From assembly GCA_963695415.1 (NCBI GenBank), contig CAVOGL010000005.1, positions 9,502 through 73,501 of the forward strand: a DNA stretch of 64,000 bases. The letters are read 5' to 3'. Positions 56,096 through 64,000 of the stretch are shown here, one piece after another. Positions within the stretch are counted from its first letter, which is position 1, and each line of letters opens with the position of its first letter. Below the pieces are notes generated by a model. The model had not been told where the DNA came from. It made no database searches and saw nothing but the letters and a program-made list of their open reading frames with translations. The stretch comes from CAVXWV01 sp963695415 (lineage in GTDB: Bacteria > Chloroflexota > Anaerolineae > Anaerolineales > UBA4823). A program made the translations under genes and the position numbers.

Positions 56096-58561
56096 ATGGA
56101 TATCGGTACGATCCAACAGGTTGACATCAACGAACAAATGCGGGATGCATATCTCGACTATGCAATGAGCACCATTGTGGCACGGGCGCTGCCAGATCCG
56201 CGTGACGGGCTCAAACCTGTCCACAGGCGCATCTTATTCGCCATGCATGATATGGGCATCCGTGCGAACTCCTCATACAAAAAATCAGCCAGGATCGTGG
56301 GTGAGGTACTGGGTAAATACCACCCCCACTCCGACCAGGCTGTATATGATGCCATGGCAAGGTTGGCGCAGACATTCTCCATGCGCTACCCACTGGTGGA
56401 TGGTCAGGGCAACTTTGGGTCGGTTGATGGTGACGCGCCAGCCGCCATGCGCTATACCGAGGCAAGGCTGGACCGGCGTGCAGAAGAACTACTCGCCAAT
56501 ATCGACCAGGACACGGTCGATTTCACTGATAACTTCGATGGCTCGCTCCAGGAGCCACTCGTCCTGCCATCGCGCTTACCGAACCTGCTGCTCAACGGGT
56601 CATCCGGGATCGCGGTGGGTATGGCGACAAACATACCTCCACATAACCTGAGAGAACTGATCAGCGGTATTAATTACGTCATCGACCATTGGGACTCACT
56701 GGATGACGTGACCGTGGAAGAATTGATCCAGCACATCCCGGGTCCCGACTTCCCCACCGGGGGCATGATCGTGGGTGATGAAGGCATCATCCAGGCTTAC
56801 GGCACCGGGAGGGGCAAAATCACTCTGCGCGGGATTGCCAATATCGAGGAGATGGCTGGCAACCGCTACCGCATCGTAGTGACAGAAATCCCTTACCAGT
56901 TGAACAAATCAAGCCTGGTCGAGAGGATCGCCGAGCTGGTGAGGTCCGGGCGTCTGGATGACATCGCCGACCTGCGTGATGAATCAGACCGGCGCGGCAT
57001 GAGCATCATCATAGAACTGCGGCGTTCCGCCCAGCCCAAAAAGGTGCTCAACCAGCTGTTTAAATATACACCGCTGCAATCCACATTCAGTGTCCAACTG
57101 CTGGCTCTGGTCGATAACGAACCGCGCCTGTTGTCGTTGAAACGCTCACTCCAGGTGTTTGTCGAACACCGCCAGGTTGTGGTCACGCGCCGTTCCCAGT
57201 TCGAGCTGGAAAAAGCCAGGCAACGGGCACACATCCTGGATGGTCTGCTGATCGCCCTGTCAAACCTGGATGCAGTCATTGAAACCATCCGCAGGTCTGA
57301 AGATGTAGATACTGCGCGAGCAAGATTGATCGAGCGCTTTGGTCTGAGCGAGGTCCAGGCGAACGCCATCCTGGATATGCAGCTGCGCAGGCTGGCAGCC
57401 CTTGAAAGGCAAAAAATCGAAGATGAACACCGCCAGGTTCTCGAAAGGATCGCGTACCTGGCAGACTTGCTGGCAAGTGAGCAGAAAATTCTCGACATGA
57501 TCAAAGAAGACTTAGTTGAAATTGGTGAAAAATATGGGGATGATCGCCGCACTATGATAGCCCCCAGGGCGAGTGATGAATTTCGTGAAGAAGATCTGGT
57601 GCGTGATGAACCTGTGCTCATCAGTATTACCGAACGCGGTTATGTAAAACGCGTCCCCGTTAAGGCATTCCGCACGCAGGCACACGGCGGGCGCGGCGTG
57701 ACCGGGCACACCACCAAAGATGAAGACGAGATGCTGATCCTCTTCCACGCGCGCACACTTGACACGATTTTGTTCTTCTCCGACCGGGGGAAGGTCTATT
57801 CCGAAAAGGTTTATCATATACCCGATGCTGAGCGCACCGGCAAAGGAGTGCCCATCGTAAACGTACTTGCCATGGGACCCAATGAAAAGGTGACCGCAGC
57901 TGTGGCTGTACCCCAGTTCTCACCAGACCACTACTGCATCCTGGCAACCCGAAAGGGTCGGATCAAGCGACTGCCTTTATCTGAACTCGCATCCGTACGC
58001 CCATCCGGCATCATCGCCATCAGCCTGGATGAAGACGATGAAATGGGCTGGGCGAGGCTGACAGACGGCAGCAACGAAATTATCCTGGTAACCGAAAAAG
58101 GTCAGGCGCTGCGCTACTCCGAGCAATTAGTGCGCCCAATGGGACGCACAGCGTTAGGCGTGACTGCCATCCGCTTCGCCAAGGATGATGCTGTAACCGC
58201 CATGGAAGTAATCGAAGAAGACGGTTACTTGATGTTGGTCACTGAAAAGGGCTACGGCAAACGCACACCTCTCGATGAATACACGCCTAAAGGCAGAGGC
58301 ACCAAGGGCATCTTGACTATTGATAAAAAATCTTTTTCCAAAACCGGCAGGATTTCATCCGCACGTGTTGTCCAGGACGGCGATGATTTAACACTGATGT
58401 CTGCCAACGGAATCGTGCTGCGCACGAAAGTCCATGCCATCAACATCCAGAGCCGGGTCACTCGCGGTGCATTGATGATAAATCTGGGAGAAGAGGATGT
58501 ATTGGTGACACTGGCACGCATCTCAAAACTGGATACCGCCATCGTAGAGGAAGATCGTTAA
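56096..58561 (+). CDS. gyrA: DNA gyrase subunit A
   Basis: An intact 821-residue subunit A that cuts and rejoins DNA for negative supercoiling with GyrB. The catalytic tyrosine is Tyr120 in APAAMRYTEARL. The C-terminal beta-pinwheel contains the GyrA-box QAHGGRGVTG, which marks gyrase rather than topoisomerase IV. The quinolone region reads GKYHPHSDQAVYD: Ser79 and Gln81 stand where E. coli has Gly81 and Ser83, while Asp85 (E. coli 87) is kept. A start at ATG 56096 gives the usual short N-terminus. Convergent with birA, overlapping by 4 bases. Confidence 0.97.
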   Translation: MDIGTIQQVDINEQMRDAYLDYAMSTIVARALPDPRDGLKPVHRRILFAMHDMGIRANSSYKKSARIVGEVLGKYHPHSDQAVYDAMARLAQTFSMRYPLVDGQGNFGSVDGDAPAAMRYTEARLDRRAEELLANIDQDTVDFTDNFDGSLQEPLVLPSRLPNLLLNGSSGIAVGMATNIPPHNLRELISGINYVIDHWDSLDDVTVEELIQHIPGPDFPTGGMIVGDEGIIQAYGTGRGKITLRGIANIEEMAGNRYRIVVTEIPYQLNKSSLVERIAELVRSGRLDDIADLRDESDRRGMSIIIELRRSAQPKKVLNQLFKYTPLQSTFSVQLLALVDNEPRLLSLKRSLQVFVEHRQVVVTRRSQFELEKARQRAHILDGLLIALSNLDAVIETIRRSEDVDTARARLIERFGLSEVQANAILDMQLRRLAALERQKIEDEHRQVLERIAYLADLLASEQKILDMIKEDLVEIGEKYGDDRRTMIAPRASDEFREEDLVRDEPVLISITERGYVKRVPVKAFRTQAHGGRGVTGHTTKDEDEMLILFHARTLDTILFFSDRGKVYSEKVYHIPDAERTGKGVPIVNVLAMGPNEKVTAAVAVPQFSPDHYCILATRKGRIKRLPLSELASVRPSGIIAISLDEDDEMGWARLTDGSNEIILVTEKGQALRYSEQLVRPMGRTALGVTAIRFAKDDAVTAMEVIEEDGYLMLVTEKGYGKRTPLDEYTPKGRGTKGILTIDKKSFSKTGRISSARVVQDGDDLTLMSANGIVLRTKVHAINIQSRVTRGALMINLGEEDVLVTLARISKLDTAIVEEDR

Positions 58562-59352
58562 CAGCCGGAGTCAACGGGAGAACGTCTCAAACTCACCTCG
58601 CCGCCTGAAAGACAGATAACCCCTTCAGATTCTGTATCGAGCATCAACTCTCCCTGATGGTTTATGCCTATGACCTGACCGGTGTGGGTCACTTTGCCAT
58701 CCACATCGAAGATAGTTACGATTTCACCTTTCAAGGCGAGGTGTTTATCCCACATTTTCACAATTTCAGGCGAAGTAATGACCGCCATCAGCCCGACTGC
58801 GTGCCCAACGATCGAACTCAGCAGGTTAACACGGTCGACATGATCCTGACTGAATGCTTCGAGATATCCAGCAGGATATGCAAGGTGTTCACCTTTTGGG
58901 ATTGATTCTCCCGTGACATTCACCCCAATCCCAATGAGGACAGCAATCAAGCGATCCCCCTCCCAAATTGCCTCTGCAAGCACCCCAGCTGCCTTCAGTC
59001 CATTGATGAGAACATCATTGGGCCATTTGATTTGCGCTTCGATGCTCAATATCTCATCGATCGCCCGGCAGACTGCCAGAGCTCCAAGCACGGTGTAGAC
59101 AGAAGAGAAGTTCGCGGTCTCCGGTCGCAGGATTAGCGTGAATGCCAGGGCTGAATCCTTTGGCGTAAACCAGCGCCTCGCCCTCCTTCCTCGACCTGCT
59201 GTCTGTTCATTTGCCAACACCAGCGAGAAATTTTCTGCTCCCTCACCCACCCAATCGCTGGCTGCGTCATTGGTGGACGAAATGCTTTCGTAATACCTGA
59301 CCGAGGAGACCGGCAAGTGTTTCAAGCTGGCGTAGACATCCGCTTCATTCAT
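58558..59352 (-). CDS. birA: Biotin--[acetyl-CoA-carboxylase] ligase
   Basis: A 264-residue monofunctional ligase without the N-terminal DNA-binding domain of E. coli BirA. SSTNDAASDW, the biotinyl-AMP loop TAGRGRRARRWF, IKWPNDVLINGLKAAGVL and GIGVNV are all present, followed by a small SH3-like C-terminal domain. It attaches biotin to carboxylase carrier protein. Faces gyrA and shares 4 bases with its stop. Confidence 0.9.
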   Translation of the reverse strand: MNEADVYASLKHLPVSSVRYYESISSTNDAASDWVGEGAENFSLVLANEQTAGRGRRARRWFTPKDSALAFTLILRPETANFSSVYTVLGALAVCRAIDEILSIEAQIKWPNDVLINGLKAAGVLAEAIWEGDRLIAVLIGIGVNVTGESIPKGEHLAYPAGYLEAFSQDHVDRVNLLSSIVGHAVGLMAVITSPEIVKMWDKHLALKGEIVTIFDVDGKVTHTGQVIGINHQGELMLDTESEGVICLSGGEVSLRRSPVDSGC

Positions 59353-59523
59353 CTAACAGCGATTTTACCGGAAATTTCTCTATTACCTGGGATGGACCTT
59401 CAATCTTTTACTTCATCTGGTATCATCGTGCCTCAATAAATTATCTTCTTACGGCATGAAATCGGACAGTTCCTGAGAATCCTTCATGGATTGGCAGAAC
59501 TGGCTAATATTCTGGAGGGTACG

Positions 59524-60822
59524 ATGACTAAACAGGTTAGAAGTATGAAATCCTTTGGGTTCAACACACGCCAGCTGCATGCTGGGCATTCACCGGATGC
59601 GGTCACTGGTTCAAGGGCGGTTCCCATCTACCAGACCACTTCTTTTATGTTCGAAGACACAGAGCAGGCAGCCCGTCTTTATGCCCTTGAAGAACCGGGT
59701 TACATTTACACACGCCTGAGCAACCCAACAACAGCAGTATTCGAAGAGCGCATGGCTTCTTTAGAGGGAGGCAGCGCTGCCATGGCGACCAGCTCGGGGC
59801 AATCCGCAGCCGCTGCCGCGATCCTGGCTATATGCAGCACCGGCGACCACATCGTATCAACTCGAACACTATACGGCGGAACCACCACATTATTCCTGAC
59901 CGTGCTGAAGCGCCTAGGTATCAGTGTCAGCCTGGTGGATGGCAGGAATCCGCAAGAGGTCAGGGAAGCCATCCAACCGAACACCAGGCTGCTCTACGGT
60001 GAAACACTTGGCAATCCGGTTGTGGATGTATTTCCCTTTGAGGAGATCGCAGCCATCGCCAAAGACACTCAACTGCCACTGATGATCGACAACACTTTCG
60101 CCACACCTTACCTGTGCAGACCTCTTGATTTCGGCGCTCACATCGTCACACACTCCTCCACCAAGTATATTTGCGGGCATGGGACCACCATTGGCGGTGT
60201 GGTAGTGGATGGTGGTAAATTCGATTGGGAATCCAGCGAACGGTTTTCGGATTTCAGCCAACCAGACGTCGATTACCATAATCTGGTTTATGCTGACCTG
60301 GGACCGATGGCTTATATCTCCAAAATGCGCGCTCAAGTGATGAATAACGTGGGCATGTGCCAGGCGCCATTCAACTCCTGGGTATTGCTTCAGGGTCTGG
60401 AAACGCTCAGCCTGCGCATGGACCGGCACGTATCCAACGCCCAGGCTGTGGCGCAATTTCTGGTTGACCACCCTAAGGTCTCATGGGTATCATATCCGGG
60501 TTTAAAAGATCACCCCGACCACCTGGCTGCAAAAAAATACCTGCCCAAAGGCGCCGGCGGGATCATGGGTTTTGGAGTAAAGGGTGGGCGTGAAGCTGGT
60601 GCTGGCTTCATTAACAATCTGCAGCTGATCTCCCACCTTGCCAATGTCGGCGATGCGAAAAGCCTAGCCATCCATCCAGCATCGACAACACATTCCCAAT
60701 TATCGCCAGAAGCCCAGCGGCTGAGCGGGGTCTCGCCAGATTTTGTGCGTCTGAGCATCGGGCTGGAAGACATCGAAGATATCCTCTGGGACCTGGACCA
60801 GGCGCTGCAAGGCTTAATTTAA
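59524..60822 (+). CDS. metY: O-acetylhomoserine sulfhydrylase (PLP enzyme)
   Basis: A protein of 432 residues from ATG 59524 (MTKQVRSMKSFGFNTRQLHA), which has GGAGGG at the right distance. The frame extends to 59491 without a site. PIYQTTSFMFEDTEQAARLY, YTRLSNPTTAVFEERMASLE, TSSGQSAA, DNTFATPYLCRPLDFGA and the PLP lysine in HSSTKYICGHGTTIGG identify the Cys/Met PLP family. Length and HPASTTHSQL near the C-terminus favour O-acetylhomoserine sulfhydrylase, which makes homocysteine for methionine. No SAM riboswitch pattern was seen upstream. Confidence 0.85.
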   Translation: MTKQVRSMKSFGFNTRQLHAGHSPDAVTGSRAVPIYQTTSFMFEDTEQAARLYALEEPGYIYTRLSNPTTAVFEERMASLEGGSAAMATSSGQSAAAAAILAICSTGDHIVSTRTLYGGTTTLFLTVLKRLGISVSLVDGRNPQEVREAIQPNTRLLYGETLGNPVVDVFPFEEIAAIAKDTQLPLMIDNTFATPYLCRPLDFGAHIVTHSSTKYICGHGTTIGGVVVDGGKFDWESSERFSDFSQPDVDYHNLVYADLGPMAYISKMRAQVMNNVGMCQAPFNSWVLLQGLETLSLRMDRHVSNAQAVAQFLVDHPKVSWVSYPGLKDHPDHLAAKKYLPKGAGGIMGFGVKGGREAGAGFINNLQLISHLANVGDAKSLAIHPASTTHSQLSPEAQRLSGVSPDFVRLSIGLEDIEDILWDLDQALQGLI

Positions 60823-60891
60823 AAATAAAGCTAAACCTTATTTAATTGGAAAAATGTTTGAAAAGGTATGGTGATTCCAGAAATGTTATGA

Positions 60892-61054
60892 TATACTTCA
60901 AAGCCGTGTCCAAAACTGGTTCACCAGTGTGGACACAAACATATCACACACTTCCTGACTGAACCGGGCGTGCCGCTTGGAATGCCCCCAGCAGACCAGC
61001 GGTTCCGGAAAGGATGAGGGAAGTGGAGGCTAAACGCAAAGGAGTTTTTTTAAC
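60892..61054 (+). promoter_or_regulatory. rpsB promoter and structured leader
   Basis: TATACT (60892-60897) is a -10 candidate. It is followed by a hairpin in which GTGTCCA (60906-60912) pairs with TGGACAC (60930-60936) around a CTGG/CCAG inner stem. Further on, CCGCTTGG and CCAGCGG can pair before the AAAGGAG site. A 150-base structured 5' leader in front of rpsB would suit S2 autoregulation, as known for rpsB leaders elsewhere. Confidence 0.4.
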
Positions 61055-61981
61055 ATGGCAATCGTCTCCATGAAGGCGCTTCTTGAATCGGGTGTGCACT
61101 TCGGTCACCGCACCCACAAGTGGGACCCCAGCATGAAGCCCTATATTTTTACCGAACGCAACGGTATCCATATCATTGATCTGCAGAAAACCGTCAAATC
61201 ACTTGAGACGGCGTATTCACTCATCCGGGACATTGTGTCTGAGGGCGGGATGGTGTTGTTCGTAGGGACAAAACGCCAGGCGCAGGAAACCATCCAGATG
61301 GAAGCTATCCGGGCTGGTATGCCCTACGTCACATCACGATGGCTGGGTGGGATGCTGACCAACTGGCGCACCATCCGGCAGCGCGTGAACGAGCTTGAAC
61401 GGCTGGAAAGGATGCGTGACCGAGGTGATTTCGATCGCCTGACAAAGCGCGAGGCATTGAGCTTGACCCGGAAGATTGACCGCCTCGAGATGCAGCTTGG
61501 CGGTATCCGCGCTCTGAACAGGCTCCCGGACCTTTTGTTCATCGTTGACATCCGCAGGGAGTTCATCGCCGTTCACGAAGCCAACCTGCTGAATATCCCC
61601 GTCATCGCTCTGGTTGACACCAATTGTGATCCCCGCGATGTTGATTATGTGATTCCCTCCAACGATGACGCCATCCGCGCAATCAAGCTGCTCGTTTCGA
61701 AAGTCGCTGATGCCGCCATCGAAGGTCGCAGCATGCGCAAAGATATCGAAGAAGAAGATGCAGCTTTGCGAGAAGCTATGGCGATCTCTGCTGAGGAAGC
61801 CCAGGACCTCTCCGATGAGGAACTGCTGGGTGAATCCACCCTGGCTAAAATTACCAGTAAAACAGTAACTATCTCATCCGATGAAGATGCTGAGATTATC
61901 AGCGAAGAAGTTTGGGAAGAAGAAGAGTCAGATAGCGTTGTTGAAGACGACGAGGATTTAGTCGACGAGGATGAGGATTAA
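61055..61981 (+). CDS. rpsB: 30S ribosomal protein S2
   Basis: A 308-residue S2 protein. ALLESGVHFGHRTHKWDPSM, GMVLFVGTKRQAQETI, YVTSRWLGGMLTNW and NCDPRDVDYVIPSNDDAIRA are the conserved S2 blocks. After residue 235 there is an unusually long acidic tail (rich in Glu, Asp and Ser) of about 70 residues not found in short S2 proteins but often seen in Chloroflexota and actinobacteria. AAAGGAG precedes the start; the tsf gene follows after 3 bases. Confidence 0.97.
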   Translation: MAIVSMKALLESGVHFGHRTHKWDPSMKPYIFTERNGIHIIDLQKTVKSLETAYSLIRDIVSEGGMVLFVGTKRQAQETIQMEAIRAGMPYVTSRWLGGMLTNWRTIRQRVNELERLERMRDRGDFDRLTKREALSLTRKIDRLEMQLGGIRALNRLPDLLFIVDIRREFIAVHEANLLNIPVIALVDTNCDPRDVDYVIPSNDDAIRAIKLLVSKVADAAIEGRSMRKDIEEEDAALREAMAISAEEAQDLSDEELLGESTLAKITSKTVTISSDEDAEIISEEVWEEEESDSVVEDDEDLVDEDED

Positions 61982-61984
61982 TTG

Positions 61985-62587
61985 ATGGCTGTAACAACTG
62001 AAATGATTAAACAGCTCCGCGAAGCAACCGGAGCAGGCATCCTGGATTGCCGTAAAGCCCTGGAACAAGCTGGGGGTGATTTTGACGGTGCAGTCGATTT
62101 TTTGAGAGAAAAAGGACTCGCAACCGCAGCCAAAAGGGCTGACCGGGATGCGTCCGAAGGTGTGGTAGAACTCTATTCACACGGAAATGGAAGAGTTGGC
62201 GTCATGATCGAATTGAATTGTGAGACCGATTTTGTCGCCCGTTCCGAGCCTTTCCGCTACCTGGCACACGAACTGGCTCTCCAGATTGCGGCCTCTTCTC
62301 CCACCTACATTCGAGAAGACGAAATTTCCCAGGAAGTACTCGACCACGAAGCAGGTATCGCAAAAGCCCAGGCTGTCGAAGAAGGGAAACCTGAACAGAT
62401 ACATGACAAAATTGTCGCCGGTCGGCTGGAAAAATTCAAAGATGAAGTCGTCCTGCTGCGCCAACCCTACATCCGTGATGAATCAATAAAAGTCGAGCAG
62501 TTGATATTGCAGAACATTGCTGCAATAGGTGAGAACGTGATCGTCCGGCGCTTTACTCGCTGGGAACTGGGCGAAAGCACAAATTAA
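61985..62587 (+). CDS. tsf: Elongation factor Ts
   Basis: A 200-residue EF-Ts, the guanine-nucleotide exchange factor for EF-Tu. Start ATG 61985 (a TTG at 61982 also fits), using the GAGGATGAGG of the rpsB end as ribosome site. MIKQLREATGAGILDCRKAL at the start, the exchange motif NCETDFVARSEPF near residue 80 and the C-terminal AIGENVIVRRFTRW are all standard. It is the short, one-core form seen in many thermophile-related phyla. Followed by an intrinsic terminator. Confidence 0.96.
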   Translation: MAVTTEMIKQLREATGAGILDCRKALEQAGGDFDGAVDFLREKGLATAAKRADRDASEGVVELYSHGNGRVGVMIELNCETDFVARSEPFRYLAHELALQIAASSPTYIREDEISQEVLDHEAGIAKAQAVEEGKPEQIHDKIVAGRLEKFKDEVVLLRQPYIRDESIKVEQLILQNIAAIGENVIVRRFTRWELGESTN

Positions 62588-62590
62588 TTC

Positions 62591-62624
62591 AAAAAAAAGA
62601 CCAACATAAAGTTGGTCTTTTTTT
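62591..62624 (+). terminator. Intrinsic terminator after tsf
   Basis: AAAAAGACCAAC and GTTGGTCTTTTT form a stem around ATAAA, with an A-run before and a T-run after, so it could work in both directions. It ends rpsB-tsf and separates them from pyrH. Confidence 0.85.
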
Positions 62625-62645
62625 CAAATAGGAGACACCACTCAT

Positions 62646-63368
62646 ATGGAAAACCAGAAACCAATCTACAGCCGGGTCCTATTGAAATTAAGCGGTGAAG
62701 CACTGGCAGGGGAGGACGGTTACGGTATCGATCCCGACCGAGCCGAAGACGTTGCTGAACGTATCAAAGAATTACGTCAGCTGGGTGTTGATGTAGCCGT
62801 GGTCATCGGCGCTGGAAACCTGTGGCGCGGGCGTATCGGGTTAGAGAGAGGAATGGACCGTGCCACCGCCGATTACATGGGTATGCTTGCAACCGTGATG
62901 AACGCCCTTGCATTGATGGACGCCCTGGAAAGGGCTGGTATGTTCACACGCGTGCAGTCAGCTGTCGAAATGCATGCTGTGGCTGAGCCCTACATCCGAC
63001 GGCGTGCTATCCGCCACCTCGAGAAAGAACGCGTGGTTATCCTGGGAGGCGGGACCGGGAACCCCTATTTCTCCACTGATACCGCCGCAGCATTGAGAGC
63101 GATGGAAATTGGCGCAGATGTGTTGATCAAAGCTACCAAAGTAGATGGGGTCTACGACTCGGATCCCATGAAAAACCCGAATGCTGTGCGTTTCGACCGC
63201 CTGACTTACATGGACGCCATCAACCGGCGACTGCAGGTGATGGACAGCACCGCTCTTTCACTGTGCATGGACAACAACCTGCCCATCCTCGTACTCAATT
63301 TATGGAATCCTGACTCCTTGCGCCTCGCTCTTTACGGAGCGAATGTAGGCACCCTGGTCACTGCCTGA
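62646..63368 (+). CDS. pyrH: UMP kinase
   Basis: A 240-residue UMP kinase of the amino-acid kinase fold. VLLKLSGEALAGEDGYGID, VIGAGNLWRGR, DRATADYMGMLATVMNALAL, GGTGNPYFSTDTAAALRAME and KATKVDGVYDSDPMKNPNA are the conserved motifs. It makes UDP and is hexameric in other bacteria. AGGAG precedes the start. The frr gene follows about 105 bases later. Confidence 0.97.
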   Translation: MENQKPIYSRVLLKLSGEALAGEDGYGIDPDRAEDVAERIKELRQLGVDVAVVIGAGNLWRGRIGLERGMDRATADYMGMLATVMNALALMDALERAGMFTRVQSAVEMHAVAEPYIRRRAIRHLEKERVVILGGGTGNPYFSTDTAAALRAMEIGADVLIKATKVDGVYDSDPMKNPNAVRFDRLTYMDAINRRLQVMDSTALSLCMDNNLPILVLNLWNPDSLRLALYGANVGTLVTA

Positions 63369-63472
63369 ACCATTTGCTCCCCCCTTTTCCTAAGCCAGTT
63401 TTTCGGGTATGCTTAAGGGGAATTCAAGAATATCGAATATTTCATTGACGCAGGTCTGGAATGGAGGAAGGG

Positions 63473-64000
63473 ATGCTTAAAGAGATCTATCAAGACGCAG
63501 ATGGACGTATGAAAGGTGCCGTTGATGCCTTAGAGGAAGATCTTTCCGGGATCCGAACTGGTCGGGCTCATCCTGCCCTGGTAGAAAAATTAACGATTGA
63601 GTATTATGGGATGGAAACCCCGCTGATACAGCTGGCGACGATCTCCGTCCCAGAACCACGTTCCATTATGATCCGCCCCTTCGATGCGAGTTCTTAGAGG
63701 CGATCGAAAGAGCTATCCTCGCTTCCGAACTTGGTCTCACACCGAACAATGATGGTAAAGCTATCCGCCTCAACTTGCCTCCTCTCACGGAAGAGAGACG
63801 CCGGGACCTGGTAAAAATTGTTCATAGCCGGGTCGAAGAAGCCAGAGTGGCGGTGCGGAACGTTCGCCGAGACATCATAAAAGACCTGCATGAATACAAG
63901 GAAGAAAAGCTGATCGATGAGGACGAAGAAAAACGCGGGGAAATTGAAGTCCAAAAAATTACCGATAACTTTATCGAGGAGATTAACGGGGTAGGACAGA
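63473..64000 (+). CDS. frr: Ribosome recycling factor, frameshifted near 63693, runs off window
   Basis: Start MLKEIYQDADGRMKGAVDAL at 63473 after GGAGG (an ATG at 63461 is less likely). DLSGIRTGRAHPALVEKLTI and YYGMETPLIQLATISVPEPR fit domain I. After MIRPFDASS the frame meets TAG at 63695-63697. With one more T in TTCTTAG it goes on SLEAIERAILASELGL and NLPPLTEERRRDLVKIV up to the window end. Domain structure and residues are otherwise standard. Because frr is essential for releasing ribosomes after termination, a real break is unlikely; a sequencing error is the simplest explanation. Confidence 0.92.

Noticed and set aside
59353..59523. SAM riboswitch before metY
   Set aside because: No SAM-I or SAM-II consensus helices or GGA-rich junction could be found in this leader.
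63680..63710. Programmed frameshift in frr
   Set aside because: There is no slippery heptamer with a pseudoknot, and the family is not known to use frameshifting. An indel error is simpler.
1..64000. tRNA, rRNA, CRISPR arrays or complete insertion sequences
   Set aside because: I scanned for cloverleaf arms with CCA-type ends, rRNA cores, regularly spaced direct repeats and transposase motifs and found none convincing.

Overview
The window looks like a chromosomal segment of a Chloroflexota bacterium, probably Anaerolineae. This is inferred from a rpsB-tsf-pyrH-frr cluster, from secreted proteins carrying YLPLL, FVPLV or FIPLAL tags next to Thr/Pro linkers, from a long STAND/LuxR regulator, and from tandem DUF4386 membrane proteins. 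No rRNA, tRNA or CRISPR array was seen. About 20 otherwise well-conserved genes carry one or more single-base frameshifts, including the essential frr. Many interrupted genes here may therefore be indel errors in the assembly rather than true pseudogenes.

Layout. 1-4.1 kb (minus strand): a run of small polytopic membrane genes, three or four of them DUF4386-type, preceded in the same direction by a small conserved protein and a MalT/LuxR-like ATPase regulator (4.2-7.4 kb). 7.5-18.9 kb: an accessory block that I read as a relic integron. Its cassettes lie on the minus strand, with attC-like sites at 8977, 10049, 11413, 14618, 17648 and 18492 and two more interrupted by group II intron remnants (near 8289 and 15353-15907). 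A decayed, internally deleted integron integrase lies divergently at its right end (18652-18857). Cassette cargo is two GNAT acetyltransferases, a pectate-lyase-fold protein, a CxxCxxC protein, an MDR oxidoreductase, a TPR protein, a lipoprotein, a YdcF-like protein and several unknowns. A PadR/DUF2812 module with its own promoter reads the other way. The block is flanked by a HAD phosphatase gene: intact on the right (18887) and a 100-bp decayed 5' copy on the left (7521).

19-55.8 kb: housekeeping-type small genes (HAD, TfoX-like, phosphotransferase) and then a carbohydrate and sulfate-ester catabolic region. It holds GH42-like, GH3 and GH39-like glycosidases, three sulfatases, a second TIM-barrel glycosidase, Gfo/Idh/MocA and zinc alcohol dehydrogenases, and a UroD-like protein with two FAD oxidoreductases in an operon. 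It also has secreted beta-helix CSLREA proteins, an ExeM/NucH-type nuclease with several lesions, an M28 peptidase, an HExxH lipoprotein, a beta-lactamase-fold hydrolase, a lipid kinase and dCMP deaminase. The GH3 and sulfatase genes overlap, and an oxidoreductase and a lipid kinase follow at short spacing, so removal of sulfate and cleavage of sugars are probably coupled.

56-64 kb: core genes: gyrA, birA (convergent), metY, then rpsB-tsf, an intrinsic terminator, pyrH and a partial, frameshifted frr running off the window.
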